NCBI RefSeq assembly: GCF_003208215.1
Contig: NZ_QKLW01000009.1
Location: 1 to 64,000 of the forward strand
Source of the DNA: Marinomonas alcarazii
Lineage (GTDB): Bacteria; Pseudomonadota; Gammaproteobacteria; Pseudomonadales; Marinomonadaceae
Direction of reading: 5' to 3'
Length of the DNA stretch: 64,000 bases
The stretch's first letter is position 1. Each line of letters starts with the position of its first letter. Below are positions 1 to 10,407 of this stretch, one piece after another. The notes under the pieces were generated by a model, which saw only the letters and a list, made by a program, of their open reading frames with translations, did not search any database and was not told the DNA's origin. The translations under genes and the position numbers were made by a program.

Positions 1-260
1 TTTGACCCCCTCCCAGCCTCCCCCTTAGCAGGGGGAGGAGTGAGAGTCTGTTTTGTTCCCTCCCTTTATCTTCAAGGGGAGGGTTAGGGTGGGGTTGGTA
101 GGTTTTTGACCCCCTCCCAGCCTCCCCCTTAGCAGGGGGAGGAGTGAGAGTCTGTTTTGTTCCCTCCCTTTATCTTCAAGGGGAGGGTTAGGGTGGGGTC
201 GATAAGTTTTTGACCCCCTCCCAGCCTCCCCCTTGCCAGGGGGAGGAGCTAGAGGCTGTT
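1..260. repeat. 104-bp GC-rich tandem repeat with hairpins, 2.5 copies
   Basis: Two near-identical 104-bp units (1-104 and 105-208) are followed by a partial third unit from 209. Each unit carries a perfect 9-bp inverted repeat, CCTCCCCCT/AGGGGGAGG with a TAGC loop, first seen at 17-38. A second C-rich/G-rich pair surrounds a TATCTTCAA core. A further copy follows the DUF559 gene. Open frames read across the units are Pro/Gly/Leu-rich and look like artefacts. I see no tract that would make these simple terminators. A mobile miniature repeat is possible. Confidence 0.85.
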
Positions 261-278
261 GGAAAAAAGGCTTATGGA

Positions 279-635
279 ATGAGCGAACGAACATTTAATT
301 TGAGAAGTAACCAGTATTTAAGAATCGATTTGAGAAAAAATATGCCAGAGCCCGAACGGCGGCTATGGTTTCATATAAGAGGCCGGCAACTTGGTGTGAA
401 GTTTCGAAGGCAGCATGGAGTGGGTTCTTACATAGTGGATTTCTATTGCCCTGAAAAGCATCTTGTTATCGAGGTTGATGGCGATAGCCATTACACCGAT
501 GAAGCTAGAAAATATGATATTGAACGAACAATTTATCTTAATAGAAAGGGGTTACAAGTTTTACGCTTTACCAATGAACAGGTTATGAACGAATTGGATG
601 CTGTTCTTAATGTTATTTTGGTTGAAATTAGTTAA
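279..635 (+). CDS. DUF559 family endonuclease-like protein
   Basis: A 118-residue protein of the DUF559 family, which is related to very-short-patch-repair (Vsr) and PD-(D/E)XK nucleases. The family core is visible: an N-terminal MPEPERRLWFHIRG segment, a basic QLGVKFRRQH strand, then IVDFYCPEKHLVIEVDGDSH. The Asp of VDFY and the Glu/Asp of IEVDGDSH are the expected catalytic acids. I chose the ATG at 279 because the reading frame upstream of it is made only of repeat sequence. GC-rich repeats flank the gene on both sides, so it may have arrived as a unit. Its physiological role is not known. The family assignment is firm; nuclease activity is inferred from fold relatives. Confidence 0.8.
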   Translation: MSERTFNLRSNQYLRIDLRKNMPEPERRLWFHIRGRQLGVKFRRQHGVGSYIVDFYCPEKHLVIEVDGDSHYTDEARKYDIERTIYLNRKGLQVLRFTNEQVMNELDAVLNVILVEIS

Positions 636-740
636 CCCTCTCCCAGCCTCCCCCTTAGCAGGGGGAGGAGCTAGAGGCTGTTTTGTTCCCTCCCCTTATC
701 TTCAAAGGGAGGAGCGAGAGGCTGTTCTCATTCCTATTTT
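636..740. repeat. Downstream copy of the DUF559-flanking hairpin repeat
   Basis: A diverged copy of the repeat that precedes the DUF559 gene, starting directly after its stop codon. It keeps the CCTCCCCCT-TAGC-AGGGGGAGG hairpin and the CCCT-TATCTTCAA-AGGG element. The partial third upstream unit shares the variant GAGCTAGAGGCTGTT sequence with this copy, so the gene sits between matching boundaries. Confidence 0.8.
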
Positions 741-763
741 TATCGGTAGAGGAATTAATAATC

Positions 764-2110
764 CTACCGCTGAAATTCGTAGACACTTCCTAAGTTCATT
801 ATCTGAGTCAGTTCGTCTAATGCACTTCGGCTTTCGATTAATAGTTGCGGGTCGGCTAGGTCTTTTTCATGCAGTTGGTCGCGGTAGTGTTTGTCGACCC
901 AATGGTTTAAGCGTGCAAACAAGCTGTCGTTCATGAGGGTTGATGGGTTTATAGCTTGTTGCTCGGCTTGGGTTAGGGCGACGCGAAGTCGGAGGCAAGC
1001 TGGGCCGCCGCCGTTGCTCATGCTTTGTTTTAGGTCGAAGACTTTAATTTCATGGATTGGTGAGGGACCCGTAATTAGGCTGTTTAAATACGCCCAAACG
1101 GCTGGGTTGTTCTCGCATTCACCTGGTACAACCAACACCATGTCATCGTCGCTACGGCTCAGTAGTTGGCTGTTAAACAAGTAAGACTGGATGCAGTCTT
1201 GTACCGATACGGCATCGCTTGGGACTTCTATAAGGTGGAATTGAGACGCTCTTTCTCCCCAGGCGGTGAGTAAGTCTTGTTTCATTTTGGCTGTGTCTAA
1301 AAAGGCTTCTTGGTGGTAGAAGTGCGCGTTGCGATTACCTACGGCGATGACGTCGTTGTGGAATACGCCAGCGTCTATCACATCTGGGTTTTGTTGCGCG
1401 TAAACCACTTGATTGGCTTTTAAACCATGACGGCGAGCCACGGCTTGAGAGGCTTCTAAGGTATGGCGAGCCGGGAATTTAGCCGGTTTAGGGGCGTTGC
1501 TGTTGAAGGCTTCCATTCCGTAAACAAAGAATTCGATGCCTTGTTCGCCATAACCATGACAAAAACGCGTATGGTTCGCTGCACCTTCGTCACCAAAGTG
1601 GTCTACGCTGGGTAAGGCGGGGTGGTGGGCGAAGTGTTTATCGTCGTTGAACGTCGCTTGCAAAATCGCGCCTGTGGTTTCGTGTTCAATGGAGCGATGG
1701 AATTTGTTAACCAAGTTGGCTGGGGTGAAATGCACGCGTTTGTCGCTGGTGTCTCCACTTGGTGAGACGGTTGCGGCGTTGGCGGTCCACATACAAGAGG
1801 CAGAACTAACCGCTGCCAGTAGCTTTGGAGCTTGTTTGGCAGCTTGCTCTAATATACTGGCGTCCGTCCCTGAAAAGCCTAAACGACGCAGCGTCGGAAT
1901 ATGTGGTCGTTCGTGTGGCGCGAGTACGCCTTGTACGAACCCCATGTCTGCCAAGGCTTTCATTTTGACCAAGCCTTGTTTGGCTGCTGCTTTTGGATTA
2001 GATGGACGTGCAGAGTTGTTCAATGAAGCGACGTTACCAAAAGATAGGCCGCTGTAGTTGTGGGTTGGGCCCACTAAGCCGTCAAAATTGGCTTCTGTCG
2101 CTGTGTTCAT
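764..2110 (-). CDS. astB: N-succinylarginine dihydrolase
   Basis: Second enzyme of the arginine succinyltransferase (AST) pathway. It hydrolyses N2-succinylarginine to N2-succinylornithine, CO2 and two NH3 in the cytoplasm. The 448-residue length fits the family. The N-terminal [18 protein letters not shown] signature is present. The likely catalytic triad is Glu175 (HFGDEG), His251 ([12 protein letters not shown]) and Cys372 ([12 protein letters not shown]). The ATG is preceded by an AGAGG ribosome site. It is the last gene seen of a minus-strand operon aruF-aruG-astD-astB. No astE (succinylglutamate desuccinylase) or astC follows here, so the pathway must be completed elsewhere. Confidence 0.97.
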   Translation of the reverse strand: MNTATEANFDGLVGPTHNYSGLSFGNVASLNNSARPSNPKAAAKQGLVKMKALADMGFVQGVLAPHERPHIPTLRRLGFSGTDASILEQAAKQAPKLLAAVSSASCMWTANAATVSPSGDTSDKRVHFTPANLVNKFHRSIEHETTGAILQATFNDDKHFAHHPALPSVDHFGDEGAANHTRFCHGYGEQGIEFFVYGMEAFNSNAPKPAKFPARHTLEASQAVARRHGLKANQVVYAQQNPDVIDAGVFHNDVIAVGNRNAHFYHQEAFLDTAKMKQDLLTAWGERASQFHLIEVPSDAVSVQDCIQSYLFNSQLLSRSDDDMVLVVPGECENNPAVWAYLNSLITGPSPIHEIKVFDLKQSMSNGGGPACLRLRVALTQAEQQAINPSTLMNDSLFARLNHWVDKHYRDQLHEKDLADPQLLIESRSALDELTQIMNLGSVYEFQR

Positions 2111-2165
2111 AATTGCCTCTTGTTATACCTGAATGTGCGTTGTCTATTGGGTTTTAGATAAAGCT

Positions 2166-3650
<1,485 letters not shown>

Positions 3651-3664
3651 TTATTCGTGCGTGT

Positions 3665-4717
3665 TTATCTTGAATAGGGGGATAATTCCACGATTCGAAC
3701 GGGCTCTTTGTTGGTAATACAAAGATTATCTGCTTCTTCCTGTGTTAGGGTCATGGCGCTACCTGGTGGAATGCTGCGCTGGACGAGTATGCAGCGAAAG
3801 TCTGCTACTTTGGCATTGGAGACTAGGTAGTAATTGCCTTCGCTGACCCCTTCCGTTGTGCCTTTTGGTTGGCCTATGTTGGCAAGGCAAAGACGGCTTT
3901 CGCGTACGGCCCGAATGTCTTGAACGCGAGCTTCTAAGCTTGGCCCACCATCAAAAATGTCGACATAGTTTTCATAGCGGAAGCCTTCTTGCTCTAATAG
4001 ACGACGAGCCGGCACAGTGTTTTTGTGAACTTGGCCTAAAACTTCACGGGCTTCCGGTGGAAGTAAGTTTACGTACACTGGGTTGTTTGGCATCAGTTCG
4101 GCAATAAACTGTTTATTGCCTTGTGCGGTCAGTTCATCGGCTTCTTTGAAGTCGATGGAGAAAAAATGGCGGCCAAGACTTTCCCAAAGTGGTGAAACGC
4201 CATCTTCGTTGCTTATTCCTCGCATTTCGGCAAAGACTTTTTCGGTGAAGCGTTCAGGAAATTGCGCCATAAACATGAAGCGGGCTTTTGACAGCAGCTG
4301 GCCGTTTTTTGAGTGGCGGTAATCTTCTTCTAGGAACAGCGTGCAAATTTCGCTGCAGCCGGTGAAGTCGTTGTTTAGCACCAGTGTGGGAATGACATTG
4401 TGCACTTTCAGTTCACGGGACGCATGAGTGATGCTGCCTAGGTGATAGCTGTAAAAGGGTTCGTCTAATCCGACAGTGGCTAAGATGCCGCAGGTGCCGA
4501 CGATATCGCCTGTGCTGGTGTCTTCTAACACCATTAAGTAATCTTCATTATGAGGTTCTGTGACGTCTTCTTTGTTAAAAGAGCGCACCGCTCCGTCGAT
4601 TTTTTTTTGTAAAATGGCTTCGTCTGATACCAAAGAGGTAAAACCAATTCCGGTTTTTTCTGCAAGTCGATATAGTGACTTTAGGTCATTTTGACAAATA
4701 GGGCGTATGACCATCAT
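3665..4717 (-). CDS. aruG: Arginine/ornithine N-succinyltransferase, AruG-type subunit
   Basis: An AstA-superfamily (GNAT-like) subunit that transfers succinyl from succinyl-CoA to the alpha-amino group of arginine. It is 350 residues long. Characteristic segments are VIRPICQNDL at the N-terminus, the central MRGISNEDGVSPLWESLGRHFF, FIAELMPNNPVY, and YVDIFDGGPSLEAR. It is paired with a paralogue immediately upstream, the arrangement of the heteromeric AruF/AruG enzyme of Pseudomonas rather than the single AstA of enterobacteria. Assignment of this copy as AruG (beta) rather than AruF rests on gene order and is less certain than the family. Two consecutive ATGs at the start are both usable. 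Confidence 0.9.
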   Translation of the reverse strand: MMVIRPICQNDLKSLYRLAEKTGIGFTSLVSDEAILQKKIDGAVRSFNKEDVTEPHNEDYLMVLEDTSTGDIVGTCGILATVGLDEPFYSYHLGSITHASRELKVHNVIPTLVLNNDFTGCSEICTLFLEEDYRHSKNGQLLSKARFMFMAQFPERFTEKVFAEMRGISNEDGVSPLWESLGRHFFSIDFKEADELTAQGNKQFIAELMPNNPVYVNLLPPEAREVLGQVHKNTVPARRLLEQEGFRYENYVDIFDGGPSLEARVQDIRAVRESRLCLANIGQPKGTTEGVSEGNYYLVSNAKVADFRCILVQRSIPPGSAMTLTQEEADNLCITNKEPVRIVELSPYSR

Positions 4718-4742
4718 GATGGCTTTCCTCTGCTAATGTTAT

Positions 4743-5756
4743 TTACAGTGCGACCCATTGGATGCGGTGTCCTGATGAGATACCTAATCGTTCTTGTGTC
4801 GCTTTTTCTAAGGCGAGTCCCGCGACTTGCGGTTCTGCTGGTGCGGCAGTGACTCTAAAGTGTTCTAAATGTCCGGCAGAAATAAGGTGCATTGGGCCTT
4901 TAGCGGTATCGGTTAAACTCAGTGCTTTGTCCATTTTCTGCTGGGTAATTGTGTGTAGGCTTTCTGTTCTTGCTTCGATGCTTGGGCCTGCGTCAAAAAT
5001 ATCGACATAGCCACGGAATTCGAACCCTTCATTGAGCAGTATTTCGGCGCTCTGGTCTGAGTTTTCATGGATTACGCCGATAGCCTCTTGCGCAGCTTCA
5101 GGCAAGGTTGGAACATAAATCGGATAACGTGGCATTAGCTCTGCGATAAAGTTTTTGTTGCTGACACCTGAAAGATAGTCGGCTTTTTTGAAGTCCATGG
5201 TAAAGAAGTGTTTCCCTAGCGCATCCCAAAATGCGGAATAGCCTTTTTTATCACTCTCGCCACGTAATTCTGCAAACAGTCGCTTAGTAAAGCGTTCAGG
5301 ATAACGAGCAATAAAAAGTAGGCGAGCTCTGGACAGCAATGACATAGCGACATTGTTTTGATGAGCTTTATCGACGACCAGCGCTATTAGTCGGCTGGTG
5401 CCACTGTAGTCATGACAGAGAAAGAGAGCGGGTATGCGGTTGTGGATTTGCAACTGTGGGGAGGCATGCACGACTTCGTCTATTCGATAGCTGTAAAAAG
5501 GGGTATCGACACCCACCATTGCGTCTATTCCGCAACAGCCAACAATCTGGTCCTTGCTGGTATCTACTAATACAAACAAGTAGGATTCATCGCCCGGTTG
5601 GACTACGTCAGTTTGTAATGAGCGACGTGAAGAGGCGATTTTGTCGTTTAAGCGCTCTCTGTTGGCGGGAAAATTGGTAATGCCTATACCAGCCTGTTGG
5701 GCAAGACGTTCCAGTGCGGGGAGATCTGCAAAATCGGCTGGGCGTACTAGATACAT
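4743..5756 (-). CDS. aruF: Arginine/ornithine N-succinyltransferase, AruF-type subunit
   Basis: A 337-residue AstA-family subunit and the first gene of the AST operon. It contains YLVRPADFADL, LRGESDKKGYSAFWDALGKHFF, FIAELMPRYPIYV and YVDIFDAGPSIEAR, matching the same conserved blocks as the adjacent paralogue. With that neighbour it should form the heteromeric enzyme that commits arginine to the AST route. The start has an AGGA site. The 157 bp upstream, before a divergent small gene, would hold the operon promoter; I could not identify a clear ArgR or sigma-54 element there. Confidence 0.9.
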   Translation of the reverse strand: MYLVRPADFADLPALERLAQQAGIGITNFPANRERLNDKIASSRRSLQTDVVQPGDESYLFVLVDTSKDQIVGCCGIDAMVGVDTPFYSYRIDEVVHASPQLQIHNRIPALFLCHDYSGTSRLIALVVDKAHQNNVAMSLLSRARLLFIARYPERFTKRLFAELRGESDKKGYSAFWDALGKHFFTMDFKKADYLSGVSNKNFIAELMPRYPIYVPTLPEAAQEAIGVIHENSDQSAEILLNEGFEFRGYVDIFDAGPSIEARTESLHTITQQKMDKALSLTDTAKGPMHLISAGHLEHFRVTAAPAEPQVAGLALEKATQERLGISSGHRIQWVAL

Positions 5757-5913
5757 AGCGCATTCCTGAAAAATGAGTAATCAACGATAGTATGAGAAGT
5801 ATTATCACCAAGTTATGTTTGTTGCGTAAGATAGAAACTTTCTAATTGGCGACACGTTTTTGTGGTTATTGGCTTTTTATTGTCGATTTTTAAAAAGTAT
5901 GAAGAGGTTTTGT

Positions 5914-6135
5914 ATGAAAAAGGGCGTGTATCAACATTATAAAGGCGCACTTTATTGGGTTGAGAGAGTGGCGAAACACAGTGAAACAGAAGAGGAGTTA
6001 GTAATTTATCAAGCTTTATATGGCGACTTTGGCTGGTGGGCAAGACCACTTGATATGTTTCAAGAAACTGTGGAAATAAACGGTGAACGTATCCCACGCT
6101 TTGATTGGCTTAGAGCCGAGCGCGACGCGGGATAA
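5914..6135 (+). CDS. DUF1653 domain protein
   Basis: A small 73-residue cytoplasmic protein of the DUF1653 family. The start at MKKGVYQHYKG is chosen because family members begin just before the VYQHYKG block; the frame extends further upstream without conserved sequence. Other matching blocks are VARHSET-like (VAKHSETEEELVIYQALYGD), WARPLDMFQETVEING and PRFDWL. These proteins are described as small SH3-like folds of unknown function. It is divergent from the AST operon, and nothing here links it to that pathway. Confidence 0.85.
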   Translation: MKKGVYQHYKGALYWVERVAKHSETEEELVIYQALYGDFGWWARPLDMFQETVEINGERIPRFDWLRAERDAG

Positions 6136-6178
6136 TATTTCAACGAGCTATCATGGTGTGGCAGGTTAAATCGATTGG

Positions 6179-7159
6179 CTAATCGGGCAGGTGCATCCAC
6201 GGCGATTCACGCATAAAGTCGATAATCTGTTCTCTTAGCCAGCGATGAGCAAGGTCATTATTGAATCTTTCATGCCAGAAAATATGAATAGGGTGTCGGC
6301 CTTTGAAATCATCAAGCTCTAATACTTCTTTTGGAATCGGTAATAATTTCACTGGATAGAAGTGAGCTTTTTCACACATAACTTGCAAAAATAAGTCACC
6401 AATAGAGCGCGAGGTGACCAGCGCCATACCGCGTTTTACCGCCTGCATAGCCACCATCAAACTGTCTGTTTCTAAGTCTGGCTGGATGACGTGGCCTCTT
6501 TGTTTGAGCTTTTGTTCTGTTTTCGAAAATGAGCTGTTTCGATTGCTACGCAAATGATGGGTGACCACCTTGTGAGACAGTAAGTCTGTGACGGATATTT
6601 CATCTTGATGAAACAGTGGGTGAGCTTCACTCAACACGATACAAGCTTCCATGTAACCAATTAACTTGCTACGAATATTGCTTGGTGTATCGCTAATTCG
6701 CATGATGCCAAGGTCAACATTGCCTGTAATAAGTTCATCTAGCTGTGAGTCACCCCATGAGGCAATGGATAATCTGAGCTTTGGGGTTTGGTACTGTATT
6801 GAAGCTAATAAAGGTTCAATGAAGTTTTCTAAATCCCCTTCGTCTGCACGCAGCTTGAAGCGTCTATCTAAGTTTTTCAAATCCAATGAATTTGGGCTCA
6901 TTAGCTCAGAAAGAGAGCTTAAAATAGGCTGTATTAGGTCATGAAGCTCTGATGCGCGCGCGGTTGGGCTTAACCCATACGCTTGGCGGGTGAAAAGAGA
7001 ATCTTTAAAGAGCTCTCTTAGTCTTTGCAGGCTTTTGCTCAGTGCAGGTTGCGTGACTCCTAGTCTTTCAGCGGCACGAGAAACACTGCCTTCTTCCATA
7101 ATAGTGACGAAGGCGACGAGTAGCTTAATGTCTAATTTTAAGATGTCGTCTAGATGCAT
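6179..7159 (-). CDS. LysR-family transcriptional regulator
   Basis: A 326-residue regulator. The winged helix-turn-helix is near the N-terminus (LLVAFVTIMEEGSVSRAAERL and VTQPALSKSLQRLRELF), followed by a substrate-binding domain. I chose the ATG at 7159 because the LysR domain begins ten residues in; the frame extends 44 codons upstream without recognisable sequence. It lies downstream of the RND efflux genes on the same strand, separated from them by a strong terminator, so it is probably transcribed separately. Target and ligand are unknown. The extended recognition domain resembles NodD/LeuO-type members more than the CysB type. Confidence 0.9.
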   Translation of the reverse strand: MHLDDILKLDIKLLVAFVTIMEEGSVSRAAERLGVTQPALSKSLQRLRELFKDSLFTRQAYGLSPTARASELHDLIQPILSSLSELMSPNSLDLKNLDRRFKLRADEGDLENFIEPLLASIQYQTPKLRLSIASWGDSQLDELITGNVDLGIMRISDTPSNIRSKLIGYMEACIVLSEAHPLFHQDEISVTDLLSHKVVTHHLRSNRNSSFSKTEQKLKQRGHVIQPDLETDSLMVAMQAVKRGMALVTSRSIGDLFLQVMCEKAHFYPVKLLPIPKEVLELDDFKGRHPIHIFWHERFNNDLAHRWLREQIIDFMRESPWMHLPD

Positions 7160-7240
7160 GTTTTTCTCAACACAATAAATAGAGGCGTTTACACGATGAC
7201 TGCCATCACCAATATTTGGTGTAAAGGTCTCTAATAGTTT

Positions 7241-7276
7241 AAAAACAGGAGCCTTATCAAAACTTGATAAGGCTCC
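7241..7276 (-). terminator. Rho-independent terminator after the RND efflux genes
   Basis: A perfect 12-bp inverted repeat, GGAGCCTTATCA/TGATAAGGCTCC, with a 5-nt loop. On the minus strand it is followed by TGTTTTT. It sits 39 bp beyond the RND stop codon and before the LysR start, so it ends the efflux transcript. Confidence 0.88.
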
Positions 7277-7314
7277 ATTCTTTGGATACAAGGTGTCGTT
7301 AGTATTCGGTCGTA

Positions 7315-10300
7315 TTATTCAAAGTCTTCGTGATGACGATATTTGACTCGGAATAACACAGCGTAAAAGACCGGTACAGCGATCAGTGTTAGCAAGGTCG
7401 CAAAACCTAGACCGAACGAAATTACCACGGCCATGCCTTCAAAGAACCCGTCATACAGTAATGGCACCATGCCTAGAATGGTCGTGATCGCTGCCATACA
7501 GACAGGTCGAACACGACTTACTGCAGACATAAAGATCGCTTGGTATTTTTCTGTACCTTGTTCTAGTTCGTAGTTTATTTGATCGGCTAAAACGATACCA
7601 TTTTTTATCGTCATACCCGATAAACTTAAGAACCCAAGCAAAGCCATGAAGCTGAACGCGGTATTCATCACGATCAATCCAGTAGAAACACCGATCAACG
7701 CTAAAGGTACGCAGAACCAAATCGTTAACGGCACTCGAATCGAGTTGAATAACAAAACGGTAATGATGAACATAAATAAGTAGCCCATTGGAAGCGCTTT
7801 AAATATGTTGCTTTGAGCGTCTGTACTGCTTTCGTATTCGCCACCCCATTCCATTGCATAACCTGGAGGCATAGGAATCGCTTCGATCGCTGCACGGGTG
7901 CGTCCAAAAATGGTCATTGCGTTTTCATCACCCAAAATCTTAGGGTCAGCCATCACAGTGATAGTACGTTTACGGTCACGACGTTCAATGATCGGATCTT
8001 CCCACACGGTTTCAAAGCCAGAGACCAGTGTAGAAAGGGTCACGTAAGAGCCTGACGCAGGGCTGTAAATTTGCAAATCACGAATTTGATCAATAGAAAC
8101 GCGCTCGTTTTTTGGTGCAGTGCGTACGATTGGTAGCAAATCTGTGCCTTCACGGTACAAACCGATTTGAGATCCCGTGAAGTTGGTTAATAGCACGTCG
8201 TCCAATTCTTTTTTGCTGATCCCTAAGCGTCGAGCTTGGGCATCATTAAAGATAGGGCGAAGCACTTTAACTGGTTGGCGCCAGTTATCCTTAATGTTCT
8301 CCAAACCACCATCAGCACGATAAATTTCTTTGATTTGAGCACTGATTTGGCGAAGTTTTTCAGGATCCGGACCACTTACTCGGGTTTCCAGTTTAGCGCC
8401 ACTAGCAGGCCCTAATTGTAGTCGTTGCAACTTCACATCCAGTCCTGGGTATTCTTCCTGCATTTTGTAATACAGGTCTTGCAGTAGGTCTGGAATAACG
8501 TCTGCATTTTTGGTGCGGATAATAAATTGAGCGTAACTGGAATTAGTTTGCTCCGCATTGTATGTCAGCATGAAACGCAAAGCGCCTTGCCCTGTGGTTG
8601 AGGTGACAAACTCAATACGATCATCTTTTAACAAGTCTTTTTCGATTTGTGTGACCGTATTATAAGTGCTGTCTATGTGCGTACCTTCAGGCATCTGAAT
8701 GTCCATATAGAACATAGGCGTTGTGGACGGTGGGAAAAACTCATGTTTAACATACGTCCCAAATGCCCAGCCTGAAGTAATAAGGCAACCAACCAAAGTG
8801 ATGATTGTTAGCCAGCGATAATGCATGGCTTTATCTAGCATAAATTTGTAGCCAGTGAAGATGAAGCCTTTGTATGGGTCCGCTAGTTCTGCTGCAGAGC
8901 CATCTTCGCTGTTGTTTTTTGCAACCGTTTCTTTGAAGAATAAATCACAAAAGAAAGGTGTTAGGGTAATGGCGGTGATCCAGCTTAGTAGCAAAGAAAT
9001 CAACAGTACATAAAACAATGAGCCTACGAATTCACCAGCAGAGTCTGGCGATAATCCAATCGGGGCGAACGCTGTAACGGCAATAACGGTTGCGCCGAGT
9101 AATGGCCATTTAGTTTGTTTTACTACTGCACTGGCGGCTTGCAGTTTGCTCATGCCGCGTTGCATACCAATAAGTACGCCTTCCGTCACGACAATGGCGT
9201 TATCGACGAGCATCCCCAGCGCTATGATTAACCCACCAAGGGAAATACGCTGTAGGTTGATCTCGAAATAATCCATCACGATAAAGGTGCCAAGAATGGT
9301 CAGCAGTAGAATGAGACCAATCAAAATGCCTGAGCGAATGCCCATGAACACCAATAGCACTAGAATAACGATAGCAACAGCGGCAACAAGGTTCAGTAAG
9401 AAATCGGATACGGAACGTTCAACTTCTTTTGACTGGAAGTAGATAGGCTCCATGTTTAGACCAACAGGCTGTTGGTATTCTAATTCTTCGATTCTTTTTT
9501 CTAGGTCTGCACCAACTTTTACTACGTTGACATGGGATGAGAAGGACACGCCAAGTAAAAGTGATTTCTGACCATTAAAATCCACAATATGAGTTTGCGG
9601 TTCAACATACTCTCGTTTGACCGTGGCGATATCGCGTAGACGAATTAGATTGCCATCAGTTGGTGTACCAACAATGAGGTTTTCAAGTTCTGAGATGTCT
9701 TGAAATTCACCAGTAGGGCTAATACGAATATACTCACTGCCGACTTTTACACGGCCAGCGTTAGACACACTGTTTTGGTTTGAAAGTAAGCTTTCTAGCT
9801 GGCTTGGCGCGATGCCCATATTGGCCATTTTAGAACGAGAAATTTCAATAGTGACTTGCTCGTTCTGTTCAGCAGCAACGGTTACTTTCGCTACGCCATC
9901 GACCAATACTAATTCACGTTTGATGTAATCAACGTAATTTTTAAGATCTTTGTACGGATAGCCTTCACCATTGATCGCCAGCATGACGCCGTATACATCA
10001 CCAAAGTCGTCTAGCACCATAGGGGACGCGACACCGCTTGGGAATTGGCCTTGAATATCACGAATCTTTTTACGTACTTCGTCCCAAATTTGCTTAAGCT
10101 CTTTGGCGCGATACGTATCTTTGATCGTCAATTGAACTTTTGAGTAGCCCGCTTTTGACGTTGAGGTGATTTTATCAACGTATGGCAGGTTTTGTAGTTC
10201 CGCTTCAATCGGGTAGGTGACTTCCTCTTCCACTTGTTCTGGAGAAGCACCCGGGTATTGCGTAATAATCAGCGTATCTTTGATTGTGAATTCTGGGTCT

Positions 10301-10407
10301 TCTAACTGACCAAGACTGTTAAATGCGATGATACCACCGATCAATAGGATCAGTGTGATCATCCAGCTTGTTACTTTGCGTTGAATAAAATAAGCCGCAA
10401 TATCCAT
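7315..10407 (-). CDS. RND efflux pump inner-membrane permease
   Basis: A 1030-residue proton-driven resistance-nodulation-division transporter of the AcrB/HAE1 class. The order is typical: TM1, a large periplasmic porter domain, TM2-6 (LILLLTILGTFIVMD and a charged TM4 block, LGMLVDNAIVVTEGV), a second porter domain, then TM8-12 near the C-terminus (GFLSLSGMTIKNGIVLAD). The ATG overlaps the stop of the membrane fusion protein gene (TAATG), indicating translational coupling. No outer-membrane factor gene is in the operon, so it likely borrows a TolC-like channel. Substrates cannot be read from sequence. The N-terminal MDIAAYFIQRKVTSW and overall pattern resemble VexH/MdtB-like HAE pumps rather than metal pumps. 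Confidence 0.93.
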   Translation of the reverse strand: MDIAAYFIQRKVTSWMITLILLIGGIIAFNSLGQLEDPEFTIKDTLIITQYPGASPEQVEEEVTYPIEAELQNLPYVDKITSTSKAGYSKVQLTIKDTYRAKELKQIWDEVRKKIRDIQGQFPSGVASPMVLDDFGDVYGVMLAINGEGYPYKDLKNYVDYIKRELVLVDGVAKVTVAAEQNEQVTIEISRSKMANMGIAPSQLESLLSNQNSVSNAGRVKVGSEYIRISPTGEFQDISELENLIVGTPTDGNLIRLRDIATVKREYVEPQTHIVDFNGQKSLLLGVSFSSHVNVVKVGADLEKRIEELEYQQPVGLNMEPIYFQSKEVERSVSDFLLNLVAAVAIVILVLLVFMGIRSGILIGLILLLTILGTFIVMDYFEINLQRISLGGLIIALGMLVDNAIVVTEGVLIGMQRGMSKLQAASAVVKQTKWPLLGATVIAVTAFAPIGLSPDSAGEFVGSLFYVLLISLLLSWITAITLTPFFCDLFFKETVAKNNSEDGSAAELADPYKGFIFTGYKFMLDKAMHYRWLTIITLVGCLITSGWAFGTYVKHEFFPPSTTPMFYMDIQMPEGTHIDSTYNTVTQIEKDLLKDDRIEFVTSTTGQGALRFMLTYNAEQTNSSYAQFIIRTKNADVIPDLLQDLYYKMQEEYPGLDVKLQRLQLGPASGAKLETRVSGPDPEKLRQISAQIKEIYRADGGLENIKDNWRQPVKVLRPIFNDAQARRLGISKKELDDVLLTNFTGSQIGLYREGTDLLPIVRTAPKNERVSIDQIRDLQIYSPASGSYVTLSTLVSGFETVWEDPIIERRDRKRTITVMADPKILGDENAMTIFGRTRAAIEAIPMPPGYAMEWGGEYESSTDAQSNIFKALPMGYLFMFIITVLLFNSIRVPLTIWFCVPLALIGVSTGLIVMNTAFSFMALLGFLSLSGMTIKNGIVLADQINYELEQGTEKYQAIFMSAVSRVRPVCMAAITTILGMVPLLYDGFFEGMAVVISFGLGFATLLTLIAVPVFYAVLFRVKYRHHEDFE

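Noticed and set aside
1-260. CRISPR-like appearance of the regularly spaced repeats
   Set aside because: The 104-bp unit repeats as a whole with no unique spacers, and no cas genes are near.
25-294. Minus-strand open frame through the repeats (89 codons)
   Set aside because: It is a translation of the GC-rich tandem repeat with low-complexity Pro/Leu/Gly content and no start signal.
598-936. Plus-strand open frame overlapping the end of the DUF559 gene and astB
   Set aside because: It is repeat-derived in its first half and antisense to astB in the rest.
5757-5913. Sigma-54 or ArgR site before the AST operon
   Set aside because: No stretch matched the -24/-12 or ArgR patterns well enough to report.
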